From Oscillospiraceae bacterium (GTDB lineage Bacteria > Bacillota > Clostridia > Oscillospirales > UBA929), in contig WRAI01000012.1 of assembly GCA_009780275.1 (NCBI GenBank), forward strand, positions 1-59,409: 59,409 nucleotides of DNA, written 5' to 3'. Shown here in pieces: positions 34,903-42,606 of the stretch. How positions within the stretch are numbered: position 1 is the stretch's first letter; each line of letters starts with the position of its first letter. A program made the position numbers and the translations under genes. The notes under the pieces are model-generated. The model had not been told where the DNA came from. It searched no databases and saw only the letters and a list, made by a program, of their open reading frames with translations.

Positions 34903-35928
34903 ATGCAAGAAATGCCGTTTTCCGTATCCGCCTCGCCGCATTTGCGTGCTGAGGACAGTACACGCTCCATTATGCTCGACGTCATCATTGCGCTGATGCC
35001 GGCACTGATTTATGCTGTCGTCTATGCGTGGAGTTGGCGCGCGGCCATTGTTGTCGGCATCAGTGTGATGAGTTGCGTGCTATTTGAATGGATGTACCGC
35101 AAATTGACACGCCAAGAAAATTCTACCGGCGATCTATCGGCTATTGTGTCAGGCATGTTGCTTGCCTACATGTTGCCGGTCGGCGTGCCGTATTGGATAC
35201 CCGTTGTCGGTGCATTTTTCGCCATTATCGTTGTCAAACAACTCTACGGCGGATTGGGCAAAAACTTTATGAACCCTGCTCTTGCTGCGTATGTATTCTT
35301 GCTCCTGTCATTCCCTCGCTTTTTAACGCTGTTCCATGAATCAGACATAGTTGTGCCGTTGTGGCGCGGTGATATGAACGCCGGGCTTGCTGAAACACCG
35401 CTGGCGCTGCTGCAACGGTATGGACAGGAAGGGGTTGTATTGCCAACCGAATATGTTACCACATCGCGTTTGCTGTTTGGTCAACATGCCGGGGCCATCG
35501 GAGAAGTGTCAGTCATTTTGCTATTGGTCGGACTACTGTACTTGCTGATTCGCCGTGTAGTATCGTTGCGCATTCCGTTGGCGTTTATCGGAACGGTAGC
35601 ATTGGTGACATTTATCTTCCCGCAAGCCGATGCTGACCGCGTACAGTTCATGCTGAGCCATTTGCTGACAGGCAGCCTCATATTGGGTGCGATTTTTATG
35701 GCAACAGACTATTCGACATCGCCGGTCACAGGCGGTGGACAATGGGTTTATGGAATCGGATGCGGATTGTTGACGGTGTTGATTCGCTATTCTGGTGCCA
35801 TGCCTGAGGGCGTGCCATTTGCTATTTTAATCATGAACGCCTGCGTATGGATTTTCGACAAGTATATGATGCCGCGCCGTTTCGGCGTGAAATGGCTGGC
35901 AAGACTCAAAAGGACGTGGTCAGTATGA
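34903..35928 (+). CDS. rnfD: Electron transport complex subunit RnfD
   Basis: Encodes 341 residues of polytopic membrane protein, starting with the conserved SASPHLRAEDSTRSIMLDVI. A core GLGKNFMNPALAAYVFLL is intact. RnfD carries FMN on a threonine in a (S/T)GATPL motif; here the site reads GLAETPLALL (Thr165 kept, the usual Ser-Gly-Ala replaced by Leu-Ala-Glu). The ATG at 34903 follows GGGAG; an open frame from 34765 overlaps rnfC. The stop overlaps the rnfG start by 4 bases. Confidence 0.93.
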   Translation: MQEMPFSVSASPHLRAEDSTRSIMLDVIIALMPALIYAVVYAWSWRAAIVVGISVMSCVLFEWMYRKLTRQENSTGDLSAIVSGMLLAYMLPVGVPYWIPVVGAFFAIIVVKQLYGGLGKNFMNPALAAYVFLLLSFPRFLTLFHESDIVVPLWRGDMNAGLAETPLALLQRYGQEGVVLPTEYVTTSRLLFGQHAGAIGEVSVILLLVGLLYLLIRRVVSLRIPLAFIGTVALVTFIFPQADADRVQFMLSHLLTGSLILGAIFMATDYSTSPVTGGGQWVYGIGCGLLTVLIRYSGAMPEGVPFAILIMNACVWIFDKYMMPRRFGVKWLARLKRTWSV

Positions 35929-36584
35929 TGATGAAGCTGAAATCTTCCAAAGAAAATTGCAGTGTAATCGGTCAAATTATCGCTGTACTCGCCATCGCGC
36001 TGGCCGCGGCGGTAATCATTGCGGGTACGAATGTTGTCACCCGCGACCGTATTGCGGCCAATTCCGCGGCGGCGGAGCGGGCTGAGATGTTCGAAATCTT
36101 TCCGCAAGCAGAAGACTTCTCGGTGGTAGCAGATGGCATACATGTTGCCACAATGCGAAACCCATCACTGGATGCGCCGGGGATGTTGGCGTACGACTTA
36201 TTGGGCTATATTGTCAATGTCACTGCTGAAGGACCGGCCGGCGATATTGAATTACTGGTCGGCGTAGATGGCTACGGCTACATTGAGCGGGCCATTGTAC
36301 TGTCGTCAAGCGAAGTGCTGATGGGTGCCATGATCACTGATGACCTATTCTTGATGCAGTTTACAAGCCAACGCGACATTGCAAGTGTACAGGCCATCGT
36401 CGGTGCCGAGGAATCCTCTCAAGCTGTTATTGATGGGGTTGCTGAAGCGTTGGCACGGTTAAACGAATTTTTCGATTCCAGAGAAGAACAAATCAATATC
36501 GACGAGCCCGGTAACGAAGTAGAGAACGATTGGCCCTATGAAGATGAGCGTGAATACCATGAAGAAATAGGGGAGGAGAGCTAA
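35925..36584 (+). CDS. rnfG: Electron transport complex subunit RnfG, altered FMN site
   Basis: Encodes 219 residues: one N-terminal membrane helix (about 15-34), an FMN-binding domain, and an unusual acidic tail (about 183-219, rich in Asp and Glu). Typical RnfG holds FMN through a phosphoester on Thr of S/T-G-A-T. Here the aligned stretch is IVGAEESSQAV (residues 158-168), with Glu at the Thr position, so covalent flavin attachment appears impossible. Three tandem ATGs (35925, 35928, 35931) are possible. Position between rnfD and rnfE confirms identity. Confidence 0.88.
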   Translation: MMMKLKSSKENCSVIGQIIAVLAIALAAAVIIAGTNVVTRDRIAANSAAAERAEMFEIFPQAEDFSVVADGIHVATMRNPSLDAPGMLAYDLLGYIVNVTAEGPAGDIELLVGVDGYGYIERAIVLSSSEVLMGAMITDDLFLMQFTSQRDIASVQAIVGAEESSQAVIDGVAEALARLNEFFDSREEQINIDEPGNEVENDWPYEDEREYHEEIGEES

Positions 36585-36586
36585 CT

Positions 36587-37213
36587 ATGGGACAAACAAC
36601 CAGGCAATTTAAAGAAGGCATTGTCACCCGAAACCCCATCTTCGTGCTGTTGCTCGGCATGTGTCCGGCATTGGCGGTAACGACAACGGTACGCAACGGC
36701 ATTGGCATGGGCATTGCTGTTGCGCTCGCCTTGCTTGGCTCGAACATCACCATCAGTCTGTTGCGTAACTTGATTCCCAAGCAAGTCCGTATTGTTTGTT
36801 ATGCTATGATTATTGTCACGTTTGTATCAGTTGTCGACATGCTGTTCCGCGCTTACTTTCCACAACTGGCAATAACATTGGGCATCTATATACCGTTGAT
36901 TGCCGTTAATTGCGTCATCCTTGGACGTGCCGAAATGTACGCCTCAAAAAACAGCGTGATGCGCTCGGCCATCGATGGCTTGGCAGTTGGTGTCGGATTT
37001 ATTTTCGCCTTGATGGCAGTCGGCTCGATCCGTGAAATTATGGCACATGGCACATGGCTAGACAGACAAATTCTACCCTCACGAATCCCAACCGTTGCTT
37101 TGATGGGGATGCCTGCTGGTGCATTTTTGGCCATGGGCTTTGCTGTCGCAGCCGGGCAATATTTCGTGCGGCGTCGCCGTAAACGCCGCCTGTATTTTGA
37201 GGAGGTCGTATGA
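36587..37213 (+). CDS. rnfE: Electron transport complex subunit RnfE
   Basis: Encodes 208 residues with six membrane helices, and the family features EGIVTRNPIFVLLLGMCPALAVT and YIPLIAVNCVILGRAE. RnfE and RnfA form an antiparallel pair in the membrane with a central iron-sulfur site between conserved Cys residues. GGGGAGGAG precedes the ATG. The stop overlaps rnfA by 4 bases. Confidence 0.94.
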   Translation: MGQTTRQFKEGIVTRNPIFVLLLGMCPALAVTTTVRNGIGMGIAVALALLGSNITISLLRNLIPKQVRIVCYAMIIVTFVSVVDMLFRAYFPQLAITLGIYIPLIAVNCVILGRAEMYASKNSVMRSAIDGLAVGVGFIFALMAVGSIREIMAHGTWLDRQILPSRIPTVALMGMPAGAFLAMGFAVAAGQYFVRRRRKRRLYFEEVV

Positions 37214-37791
37214 GCTTTTCACAACTTTTTATTTTAGCATTGGGTGCCATCTTAGTTGAGAACTTTGTGTTGACGAAGTTTTTGGGAGTTTGTCCGTTTC
37301 TGGGCGTCAGTAAACGCATGGATACCGCTATCGGCATGGGATTTATCGTGACGTTTGTCATGACAGCATCAGCTGTGGTGATTTTCTTTGTCAATGCCGT
37401 ATTGCTTCGTGCCAACTTAGAAGCGTTGCGTATTGCCGTTTTCGTGCTTGTCGTAGCAGCGGTGGTGCAGTTGGTGGATTTGATTTTGCAAAAAATGGCA
37501 TCGGCATTACATGCATCACTCAGCATTTATCTGCCGTTGGCTACGGCAAACTGTGCTATACTGGGTGTAGTGCTGTTAAGCACGGCACAGGACTTGAACT
37601 TTATCGCCACGGTCGTCTATGCTTTTGCGGCTGGGTTGGGCTTTTTGCTCGCCATCACGCTGTTTGCCGGTGTGCGCGAACGATTGGATTTTTCTGATTA
37701 TCCAAAAGCGTTTGAAGGCGTGCCCATTGCGTTGATTACAGCCGGGTTGTTGTCAATGGCGTTTATGGGCTTTGCTGGAATGAGGTTTTAG
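37210..37791 (+). CDS. rnfA: Electron transport complex subunit RnfA
   Basis: Encodes 193 residues with six membrane helices, and VENFVLTKFLGVCPFLGVS and YLPLATANCAILG, mirroring RnfE. The paired Cys residues of RnfA and RnfE hold the membrane iron-sulfur centre. GAGGAGG precedes the ATG inside the end of rnfE. It is one base short of meeting rnfB. Confidence 0.95.
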   Translation: MSFSQLFILALGAILVENFVLTKFLGVCPFLGVSKRMDTAIGMGFIVTFVMTASAVVIFFVNAVLLRANLEALRIAVFVLVVAAVVQLVDLILQKMASALHASLSIYLPLATANCAILGVVLLSTAQDLNFIATVVYAFAAGLGFLLAITLFAGVRERLDFSDYPKAFEGVPIALITAGLLSMAFMGFAGMRF

Positions 37792-37792
37792 T

Positions 37793-38602
37793 ATGAGTAT
37801 GATGATTTATTCGGTGATATTGCTTGGTGGTCTGGCATTGGCTTTTTCAATGATACTGGCATTTGCTGCGAAAAAATTGCGTGCTGATCGCGACAAACGT
37901 GTTCGCCCGTTAATTGACACGTTGCCTGGCATTGACTGTGGAAGTTGCGGCTATGCCGGTTGTGCGGCATTTGCCGAGGCGTTGACAGTTAATCAAGTCA
38001 AGCCAGAAGATTGTGTTAACAGTGATGAAGAAACGCAGCACAAGGCGGCGGTGATATTAGGTGTGGCACCAAGCCAAGGGCAGCATGAAGTTGTTATGGT
38101 GTGTTGCTCAGGCGGCAACCGTGCTGTAAAAAAATTTGACTATGTTGGCATTGAGGATTGCCGTGCTGCGTTGCTGGTGGGTGGCAGCGGCCCCAATGAG
38201 TGTCTGTATGGTTGCCTCGGCATGGGGTCATGCGTGCGCACCTGCCGCTATAATGCGTTGAGTTTGCGAGACGGCGTGGCAACGGTGGACAGCGATCGTT
38301 GCGTAGGTTGTAAGGTTTGTTCTAAGGCGTGCCCACGTGACCTTGTGGTGTCTGTGCCAATGAGTGCCGATGTGGTGGTGGCATGTAGCTCACTCGACAA
38401 AGGCGAGCGCCTGCGCCAAATCTGCGAAATCGGCTGTGCCGGCTGTTCAGCCTGTCAGTATGCTTGCAAATACAATGCTATCAAGGTGTCTCAAAACCTG
38501 GCGGTTATCGATTACGAAAAATGTGTCGGTTGTGGAGACTGTGCCGAAAAATGTCCGCGCAAATTGATTGTGGATACTAAAATTGGCGTTAGGATGATGT
38601 AG
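37793..38602 (+). CDS. rnfB: Electron transport complex subunit RnfB
   Basis: Encodes 269 residues: an N-terminal membrane helix, a Fe-S domain with CGSCGYAGCAAFAEAL and a downstream Cys, then two ferredoxin-like domains with CVGCKVCSKACP, CAGCSACQYACK and CVGCGDCAEKCP. RnfB is the entry point for electrons from ferredoxin. The gene starts 1 base after the rnfA stop. It ends the operon; a GGGCGAAC palindrome follows with no T-run, so the transcript end is unclear. Confidence 0.95.
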   Translation: MSMMIYSVILLGGLALAFSMILAFAAKKLRADRDKRVRPLIDTLPGIDCGSCGYAGCAAFAEALTVNQVKPEDCVNSDEETQHKAAVILGVAPSQGQHEVVMVCCSGGNRAVKKFDYVGIEDCRAALLVGGSGPNECLYGCLGMGSCVRTCRYNALSLRDGVATVDSDRCVGCKVCSKACPRDLVVSVPMSADVVVACSSLDKGERLRQICEIGCAGCSACQYACKYNAIKVSQNLAVIDYEKCVGCGDCAEKCPRKLIVDTKIGVRMM

Positions 38603-38621
38603 GGGCGAACTGCGTTCGCCC
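38603..38621. repeat. Short GGGCGAAC palindromic element
   Basis: GGGCGAAC and GTTCGCCC flank TGC, directly after the rnfB stop, preceded by TAG. The motif resembles a dispersed short palindrome often found between genes in Clostridial genomes. It could act as a transcript 3-prime stabiliser. No second full copy was found in this window. The 90 bases from here to 38712 hold nothing else recognisable. Confidence 0.4.
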
Positions 38622-38712
38622 GCGAATTTATCTGTGCGCACTGTTGATTTATCAAAGCTTTATTATGCGTTTCTGTAGTCCCGTTGTATATCTTATCAAC
38701 TCAAATATGCCC

Positions 38713-39339
38713 TTACATAACCCTTAGCAAATCAAAAAATTCGGGTTGCCAAGGGTGCCGCTCAGGGTGCCACTGTACGGCAAAAATTGGCAACATTTCG
38801 TGCTCAATGGCCTCAATCGTGCCGTCGTAGCAGATGCTGACACCCCGTAAGCCCGGTGCAAGCATATCAACGGCTTGGTGGTGATAGCTATTAACTCGGC
38901 TCAAATCGCCCCATAGTCTATGTGCAGTGCTGCTCCGTGTGTGCGTGACGGTGTGCATGATGCCATTGCTGTGTGTTAAGCCGAGCTGTGATGGCATATC
39001 TTGCACTAACGTGCCGCTTGAAGGGAACGGCCCCCCCAACGCCACGTTGATGATTTGGATACCACGACAAATGCCGAAAATGGGCTTTTGGGCCGCCGAA
39101 AAGGCGTGAATCAGTGCAATATCCAGCGCGTCACGTCGCGCGTCAATCGTGACCGTGTCGTTGATGACCGATTGTCCGTAGAGCATGGGATCGGGATCAT
39201 AGCCGCCTAAAATTAGTAGGCCGTCGAATGATTCTACGCTAGTGGGCACATTGAATGCCAGTGCAAAATCAATTCCTTCGAGCTGTCGCATATAATGCTC
39301 GTTGGGTAAAATGCCTGTGCTGCAGGTGGTGAGAAACAT
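38713..39339 (-). CDS. Class I glutamine amidotransferase, gamma-glutamyl-GABA hydrolase-like
   Basis: Encodes 208 residues with an alpha/beta hydrolase-like GATase fold: GLLILGGYDPDPMLYG, nucleophile motif FGICRGIQIINVALGG (Cys), LTHSNGIMHTVTHTRSS and AVQWHPERH (His, Glu). It matches the peptidase C26/PuuD group that hydrolyses gamma-glutamyl compounds. The ATG at 39339 is preferred (AGGGGG upstream); the frame is open to 39360. It is divergent from the transporter-like gene, and that gene's promoter overlaps its leader. Confidence 0.85.
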   Translation of the reverse strand: MFLTTCSTGILPNEHYMRQLEGIDFALAFNVPTSVESFDGLLILGGYDPDPMLYGQSVINDTVTIDARRDALDIALIHAFSAAQKPIFGICRGIQIINVALGGPFPSSGTLVQDMPSQLGLTHSNGIMHTVTHTRSSTAHRLWGDLSRVNSYHHQAVDMLAPGLRGVSICYDGTIEAIEHEMLPIFAVQWHPERHPWQPEFFDLLRVM

Positions 39340-39353
39340 AACGCGGCCCCCTA

Positions 39354-39382
39354 TTGACAAAGTGAGACTCGGGTGGTATACT
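39354..39382 (+). promoter_or_regulatory. SigA promoter for the ECF-transporter-like gene
   Basis: TTGACA (39354-39359) and TATACT (39377-39382) with a 17-base spacer. A 71-base leader to the ATG contains a small TGAT/ATCA stem but no recognised riboswitch. Confidence 0.8.
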
Positions 39383-39453
39383 ACCCTCTAACATCGTATG
39401 CAGGTGTAGGGAATGATGGCAATCATTTCACGGAAGAAGGAGGAAGAAGTTTT

Positions 39454-40053
39454 ATGCAAAATATTTCTGTAACAAACCCGTTGAGTCGCAAAGTGGGTGT
39501 TGCTTTGTTTGTCACAATCATTGTTGCCTTGCAGGCATTTACAACGTTTGTGCGGCCGTTTTTCTTGCCTATCACGCTGGCATTGCCGCTGATTATCATC
39601 GGGGCAGCCGTTTATGGCATGCGCAATGCGGCGGTTTTGGGTGCGGCATTTGGTTCAGTAGTGTTGATGAGTGGCATGACCGGCACAGCACCTGTATCGG
39701 CGATGACATGGAGTTTGAGCCCGGTTATCACAATTTTAGCAACGATAGGCCGTGGCGCGATTGTTGGGTTGGCTGCTGGTGCGGTATATGCTGCGTTATC
39801 GAAGAAAAGTGTTCTTGCGGGCATTCTTGCGGCGGCAATTGTTGCACCCGTTGTTAACACAGGGTTGTTCATTGCTGTGATGGTGTTATTATTCCAAAAT
39901 GTGTTGACACACTTTGACGTTGGTACAACCTTTGTAGCAGTTTTTGGCGCATGGGTCGGCGTGAACTTCTTGATTGAACTAGCTGTTAATCTGGCGCTTG
40001 CACCATGGATCGTCAATATCGCCATGATGGTGAAAAAGTCAAATCAATCGTAA
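39454..40053 (+). CDS. ECF-transporter S-component-like membrane protein
   Basis: Encodes 199 residues with about six helices: GVALFVTIIVALQAFTTFVR, a middle part GMRNAAVLGAAFGSVVLM, and ALAPWIVNIAMMVKK at the end. Size, helix pattern and the charged N-terminus resemble S components of energy-coupling factor vitamin transporters, though no substrate-specific motif is clear. GAAGGAGG precedes the ATG. It is alone in its unit and shares a bidirectional terminator with hflX. Confidence 0.65.
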   Translation: MQNISVTNPLSRKVGVALFVTIIVALQAFTTFVRPFFLPITLALPLIIIGAAVYGMRNAAVLGAAFGSVVLMSGMTGTAPVSAMTWSLSPVITILATIGRGAIVGLAAGAVYAALSKKSVLAGILAAAIVAPVVNTGLFIAVMVLLFQNVLTHFDVGTTFVAVFGAWVGVNFLIELAVNLALAPWIVNIAMMVKKSNQS

Positions 40054-40114
40054 CATTCTGTCGAACGTTGCCATAAGATGGCATGGGATGCTTTCGTAAG
40101 AACTCAAAAGACAA

Positions 40115-40142
40115 AACCCGAGCGATATGTTTCGCTCGGGTT
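40115..40142. terminator. Bidirectional intrinsic terminator
   Basis: AACCCGAGCGA and TCGCTCGGGTT pair over 11 bases around a six-base loop, between the converging transporter-like and hflX genes. T-rich tails lie on both sides. Confidence 0.85.
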
Positions 40143-40146
40143 CACT

Positions 40147-41475
40147 TTATTTTATATAATTATTCAGTTGTTTTCGCAACCGCTCGCCACATACCGCTTT
40201 AACGATGATGCAGTCATCCTCATACGTAATGCTGAGCACCTGCCCGTCCTTGTACAGTACATCAAGAAAATCGGCGCGGTCATAAGGTAGGCAAAATTGC
40301 GTCTCGCGTCTATCGGCGTTGAGTTGTTTGCTGACATGAGTCAGCAAATCGTCCAAGCCCTTGCCCGTCAAGACAGAAATTGCCATGCCGTCATTCGGAG
40401 GCGGGATGGCATTGGCCAAGTCAATCTTGTTGTATACGCGGAAAGTTGATGTTTCCGCTGCGCCCAACTGCTCAAGCAATTTTTCTACCACCTCGGCTTG
40501 CTTATGCCAATCGGCATGCGACACATCAATAACGTGCAGCAATAAATCGGCATAGGTCAATTCTTCCAACGTTGCTTTGAATGCTTCGATAAGGTGGTGC
40601 GGCAATTTGTGAATAAAGCCGACTGTGTCAGTCAGCAGAGCCGTTGCGCCGTCCGACAGAGGCAGTTTGCGAGTGATCGGATCGAGCGTTTCAAACAAGC
40701 GGTCGCGGGCAACGACTTTGGCATTCGTCAAAGCATTGAGCAAACTCGATTTGCCCGCATTGGTATAGCCAATTAGTGCAATGGTCGGCATCTCGTTTTT
40801 CTGCCGCTGTATACGCTGGCGGCTCCGTATTTCACGCACGCGTCGCAACGCTGCTTCCAGTTGATGGATGTGCCGGCGAATATGCCGCCTGTCAGTTTCC
40901 AATTGCGTTTCGCCCGGCCCGCGCGTACCAATGCCAATGCCGCCGCTTTGCGCCGCGCCTGTTTGGCTCATTGATGTGCCTTTACCCGACAGTCGCGGCA
41001 GGGTATAACGATATTGCGCCAATTCGACTTGCAAGCGCCCCTCGTGCGTCTGTGCTCGTGCCGCAAAGATGTCCAAAATCAGCACACTGCGGTCAATGAC
41101 ACGGCATTCCAGCTCTTTTTCCAAATTGCGTGTCTGGCTGGGCGACAGTTCATTGTCGAAGACAACCAAGTCAATATCATGCGCTTGGCATAACTCTTTA
41201 AGTTCGGCTAGCTTGCCTTTGCCAATCAACGTGCGGGGATTTGGAGACTGTCGATGCTGCAATGATTGCGCGATACAAATGCCGCCGGCCGTTTCCAGCA
41301 GTGATTCAAGCTCGGCGAGGGTATCCTCGTCGGCCTGTTGGTCATCCTGAAAAACGGGTGATGATAATCCGACTAAGACGGCGCGCTCTGAGCCTGTGGC
41401 ATCGACTGACTCTGAGTCATTTGCGGCATTGTCTAACGCTGTGTTGTTGGTGTGCTCAGTTGTTTTATGATGCAT
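40147..41475 (-). CDS. hflX: GTPase HflX
   Basis: Encodes 442 residues. The N-terminal HflX domain has LKELCQAHDIDLVVFDNELS and SQTRNLEKELECRVIDRS. A Gly-rich GIGTRGPGETQLETDRRHI linker precedes the G domain, with IALIGYTNAGKSSLLNAL (G1), DTVGFIHKLP (G3) and NKID (G4). HflX splits stalled ribosomes under stress. AGGAG lies before the ATG. It overlaps the upstream flavin reductase gene by 43 bases, so the pair is co-transcribed. Confidence 0.93.
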   Translation of the reverse strand: MHHKTTEHTNNTALDNAANDSESVDATGSERAVLVGLSSPVFQDDQQADEDTLAELESLLETAGGICIAQSLQHRQSPNPRTLIGKGKLAELKELCQAHDIDLVVFDNELSPSQTRNLEKELECRVIDRSVLILDIFAARAQTHEGRLQVELAQYRYTLPRLSGKGTSMSQTGAAQSGGIGIGTRGPGETQLETDRRHIRRHIHQLEAALRRVREIRSRQRIQRQKNEMPTIALIGYTNAGKSSLLNALTNAKVVARDRLFETLDPITRKLPLSDGATALLTDTVGFIHKLPHHLIEAFKATLEELTYADLLLHVIDVSHADWHKQAEVVEKLLEQLGAAETSTFRVYNKIDLANAIPPPNDGMAISVLTGKGLDDLLTHVSKQLNADRRETQFCLPYDRADFLDVLYKDGQVLSITYEDDCIIVKAVCGERLRKQLNNYIK

Positions 41476-41957
41476 TCTTGTATTTCTCCTATATATATTG
41501 TATGGTAGTCTTTGATGGGATAGTTTTTGTCAATCGTACTGTCAATAAACCCTTCGGGGTCTAGTTTTGACTTGTAAATTTTGCGGCAAGTCAGTACCAA
41601 TTCTGCTTCTTGAAAATAGGCATTTTCGCCGTCAATAACCGTCGTCAAGTTTGTCTGTGCGATTTTGTCGCCATCTCGTCCGCTCATTTTACCGCAGAGT
41701 GTAAGCGCCTCGCGGTATGTTTCGGGCAGAAAGCTCAACGTAAATGTATCGCTTGCATCGAGAAATTCATGTGTATAGCGTTGCGGGCGCACGTAGATGG
41801 TGGCAACATTCTTGTGCCACAGCACACCCAGCCCGCCCCAGCTGGCGGTCATGGTGTTAAGTGTGCCGTCACGCACTGCTGTAATGAGCATCCACTGGTT
41901 GCCGATGGCGGCAAAAGGGTTGAGTGGCAGATTTTCGATAGGTGTTTGAATGAACAT
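41433..41957 (-). CDS. Flavin reductase family protein
   Basis: Encodes 174 residues with a split-barrel FMN-binding fold: FAAIGNQWMLITAVRDGTLN, TASWGGLGVLWHKNVATIYV and VRPQRYTHEFLDASDTF. Relatives reduce or simply bind FMN; the partner is unknown. The ATG at 41957 follows AGGAGG; the frame is open upstream to 42215, but that part runs antisense to rpmE. It is followed directly by hflX with a 43-base overlap. Confidence 0.85.
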   Translation of the reverse strand: MFIQTPIENLPLNPFAAIGNQWMLITAVRDGTLNTMTASWGGLGVLWHKNVATIYVRPQRYTHEFLDASDTFTLSFLPETYREALTLCGKMSGRDGDKIAQTNLTTVIDGENAYFQEAELVLTCRKIYKSKLDPEGFIDSTIDKNYPIKDYHTIYIGEIQECIIKQLSTPTTQR

Positions 41958-41984
41958 AATGGGATACCTCCTAATAATTTTGTA

Positions 41985-42017
41985 AAAAAACAAACAACCT
42001 GCAAAATTGCAGGTTGT
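41985..42017 (-). terminator. Intrinsic terminator of rpmE
   Basis: On the minus strand ACAACCTGCAA pairs with TTGCAGGTTGT (42007-42017 with 41994-42004), then TTTGTTTTTTT. It lies 14 bases after the rpmE stop. Confidence 0.85.
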
Positions 42018-42030
42018 CCGACTTCCATTG

Positions 42031-42240
42031 TTATTGTTGCGCCGTAATGCCAAACTTTTTGTTGAAACGGTCAACGCGGCCGCCGCTGTCAACAAGTTTT
42101 TGTTTGCCGGTATAGAACGGATGACAATTCGAGCAGATTTCCACACGGAGATTCTCTTTGGTGGAAGCTGTGTCGATGGTTGTTCCGCAAGCGCAACGAA
42201 TGGTCGTCGGAGCATACTTGGGATGGATAGCAGTTTTCAT
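42031..42240 (-). CDS. rpmE: Ribosomal protein L31
   Basis: Encodes 69 residues of the zinc-type (C+) L31, with Cys pairs RCACG and [16 protein letters not shown], the family signature. It is a large-subunit protein. AGGTGAAAGACC precedes the ATG. It has its own promoter and terminator. Confidence 0.95.
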   Translation of the reverse strand: MKTAIHPKYAPTTIRCACGTTIDTASTKENLRVEICSNCHPFYTGKQKLVDSGGRVDRFNKKFGITAQQ

Positions 42241-42276
42241 GGTCTTTCACCTCGTTAGAAATTGACAATATGAATA

Positions 42277-42305
42277 AGTATAACATAGGTTGCTGGGAAA
42301 TGCAA
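42277..42305 (-). promoter_or_regulatory. SigA promoter for rpmE
   Basis: On the minus strand TTGCAT (42300-42305) and TATACT (42277-42282) are 17 bases apart, 36 bases before the rpmE ATG. Confidence 0.65.
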
Positions 42306-42343
42306 GTGTTTTTTGCTTGATTTATATTTTACTTTTGATTATA

Positions 42344-42601
42344 ATGAAAATAACAGAACAAATTAGAGCAGGGAGCGGGAGCGCAGAAGACATCAATAAT
42401 GTCGGAGAAAGTATTAAGGGTATTTACCATTTTTCGAATATATCAGGGTATTATCAAGCTGATTTGCCAAATTTGCGTGAGTTTAAGAGCAGGGTGGTGG
42501 AAGTCAAAGAGAAGGAACCCGGAAAAATTAAAAAATATTCCTTGGAACTGCTAGAAAAACTGCTTGATGAAAAAATCAAATTAATATCAGTAGAAGAATA
42601 G
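42344..42601 (+). CDS. Hypothetical protein, 85 residues
   Basis: Starts MKITEQIRAGSGSAEDINN and ends KKYSLELLEKLLDEKIKLIS; the tail is Lys/Glu-rich and helical. No Shine-Dalgarno is visible before the ATG at 42344. The frame is also open upstream through a hydrophobic stretch from TTG 42290, which would make a membrane-anchored form. It converges with purD, the stops being 5 bases apart. I do not recognise it; it may be a real small gene or chance. Confidence 0.4.
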   Translation: MKITEQIRAGSGSAEDINNVGESIKGIYHFSNISGYYQADLPNLREFKSRVVEVKEKEPGKIKKYSLELLEKLLDEKIKLISVEE

Positions 42602-42606
42602 AATTT

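Noticed and set aside
38723-39400. Riboswitch in the 71-base leader of the transporter-like gene
   Set aside because: Too short and no conserved riboswitch core is visible, only a small stem.
41958-42215. N-terminal extension of the flavin reductase
   Set aside because: It runs through the rpmE terminator and antisense to rpmE; the internal ATG has AGGAGG and starts at the family motif.
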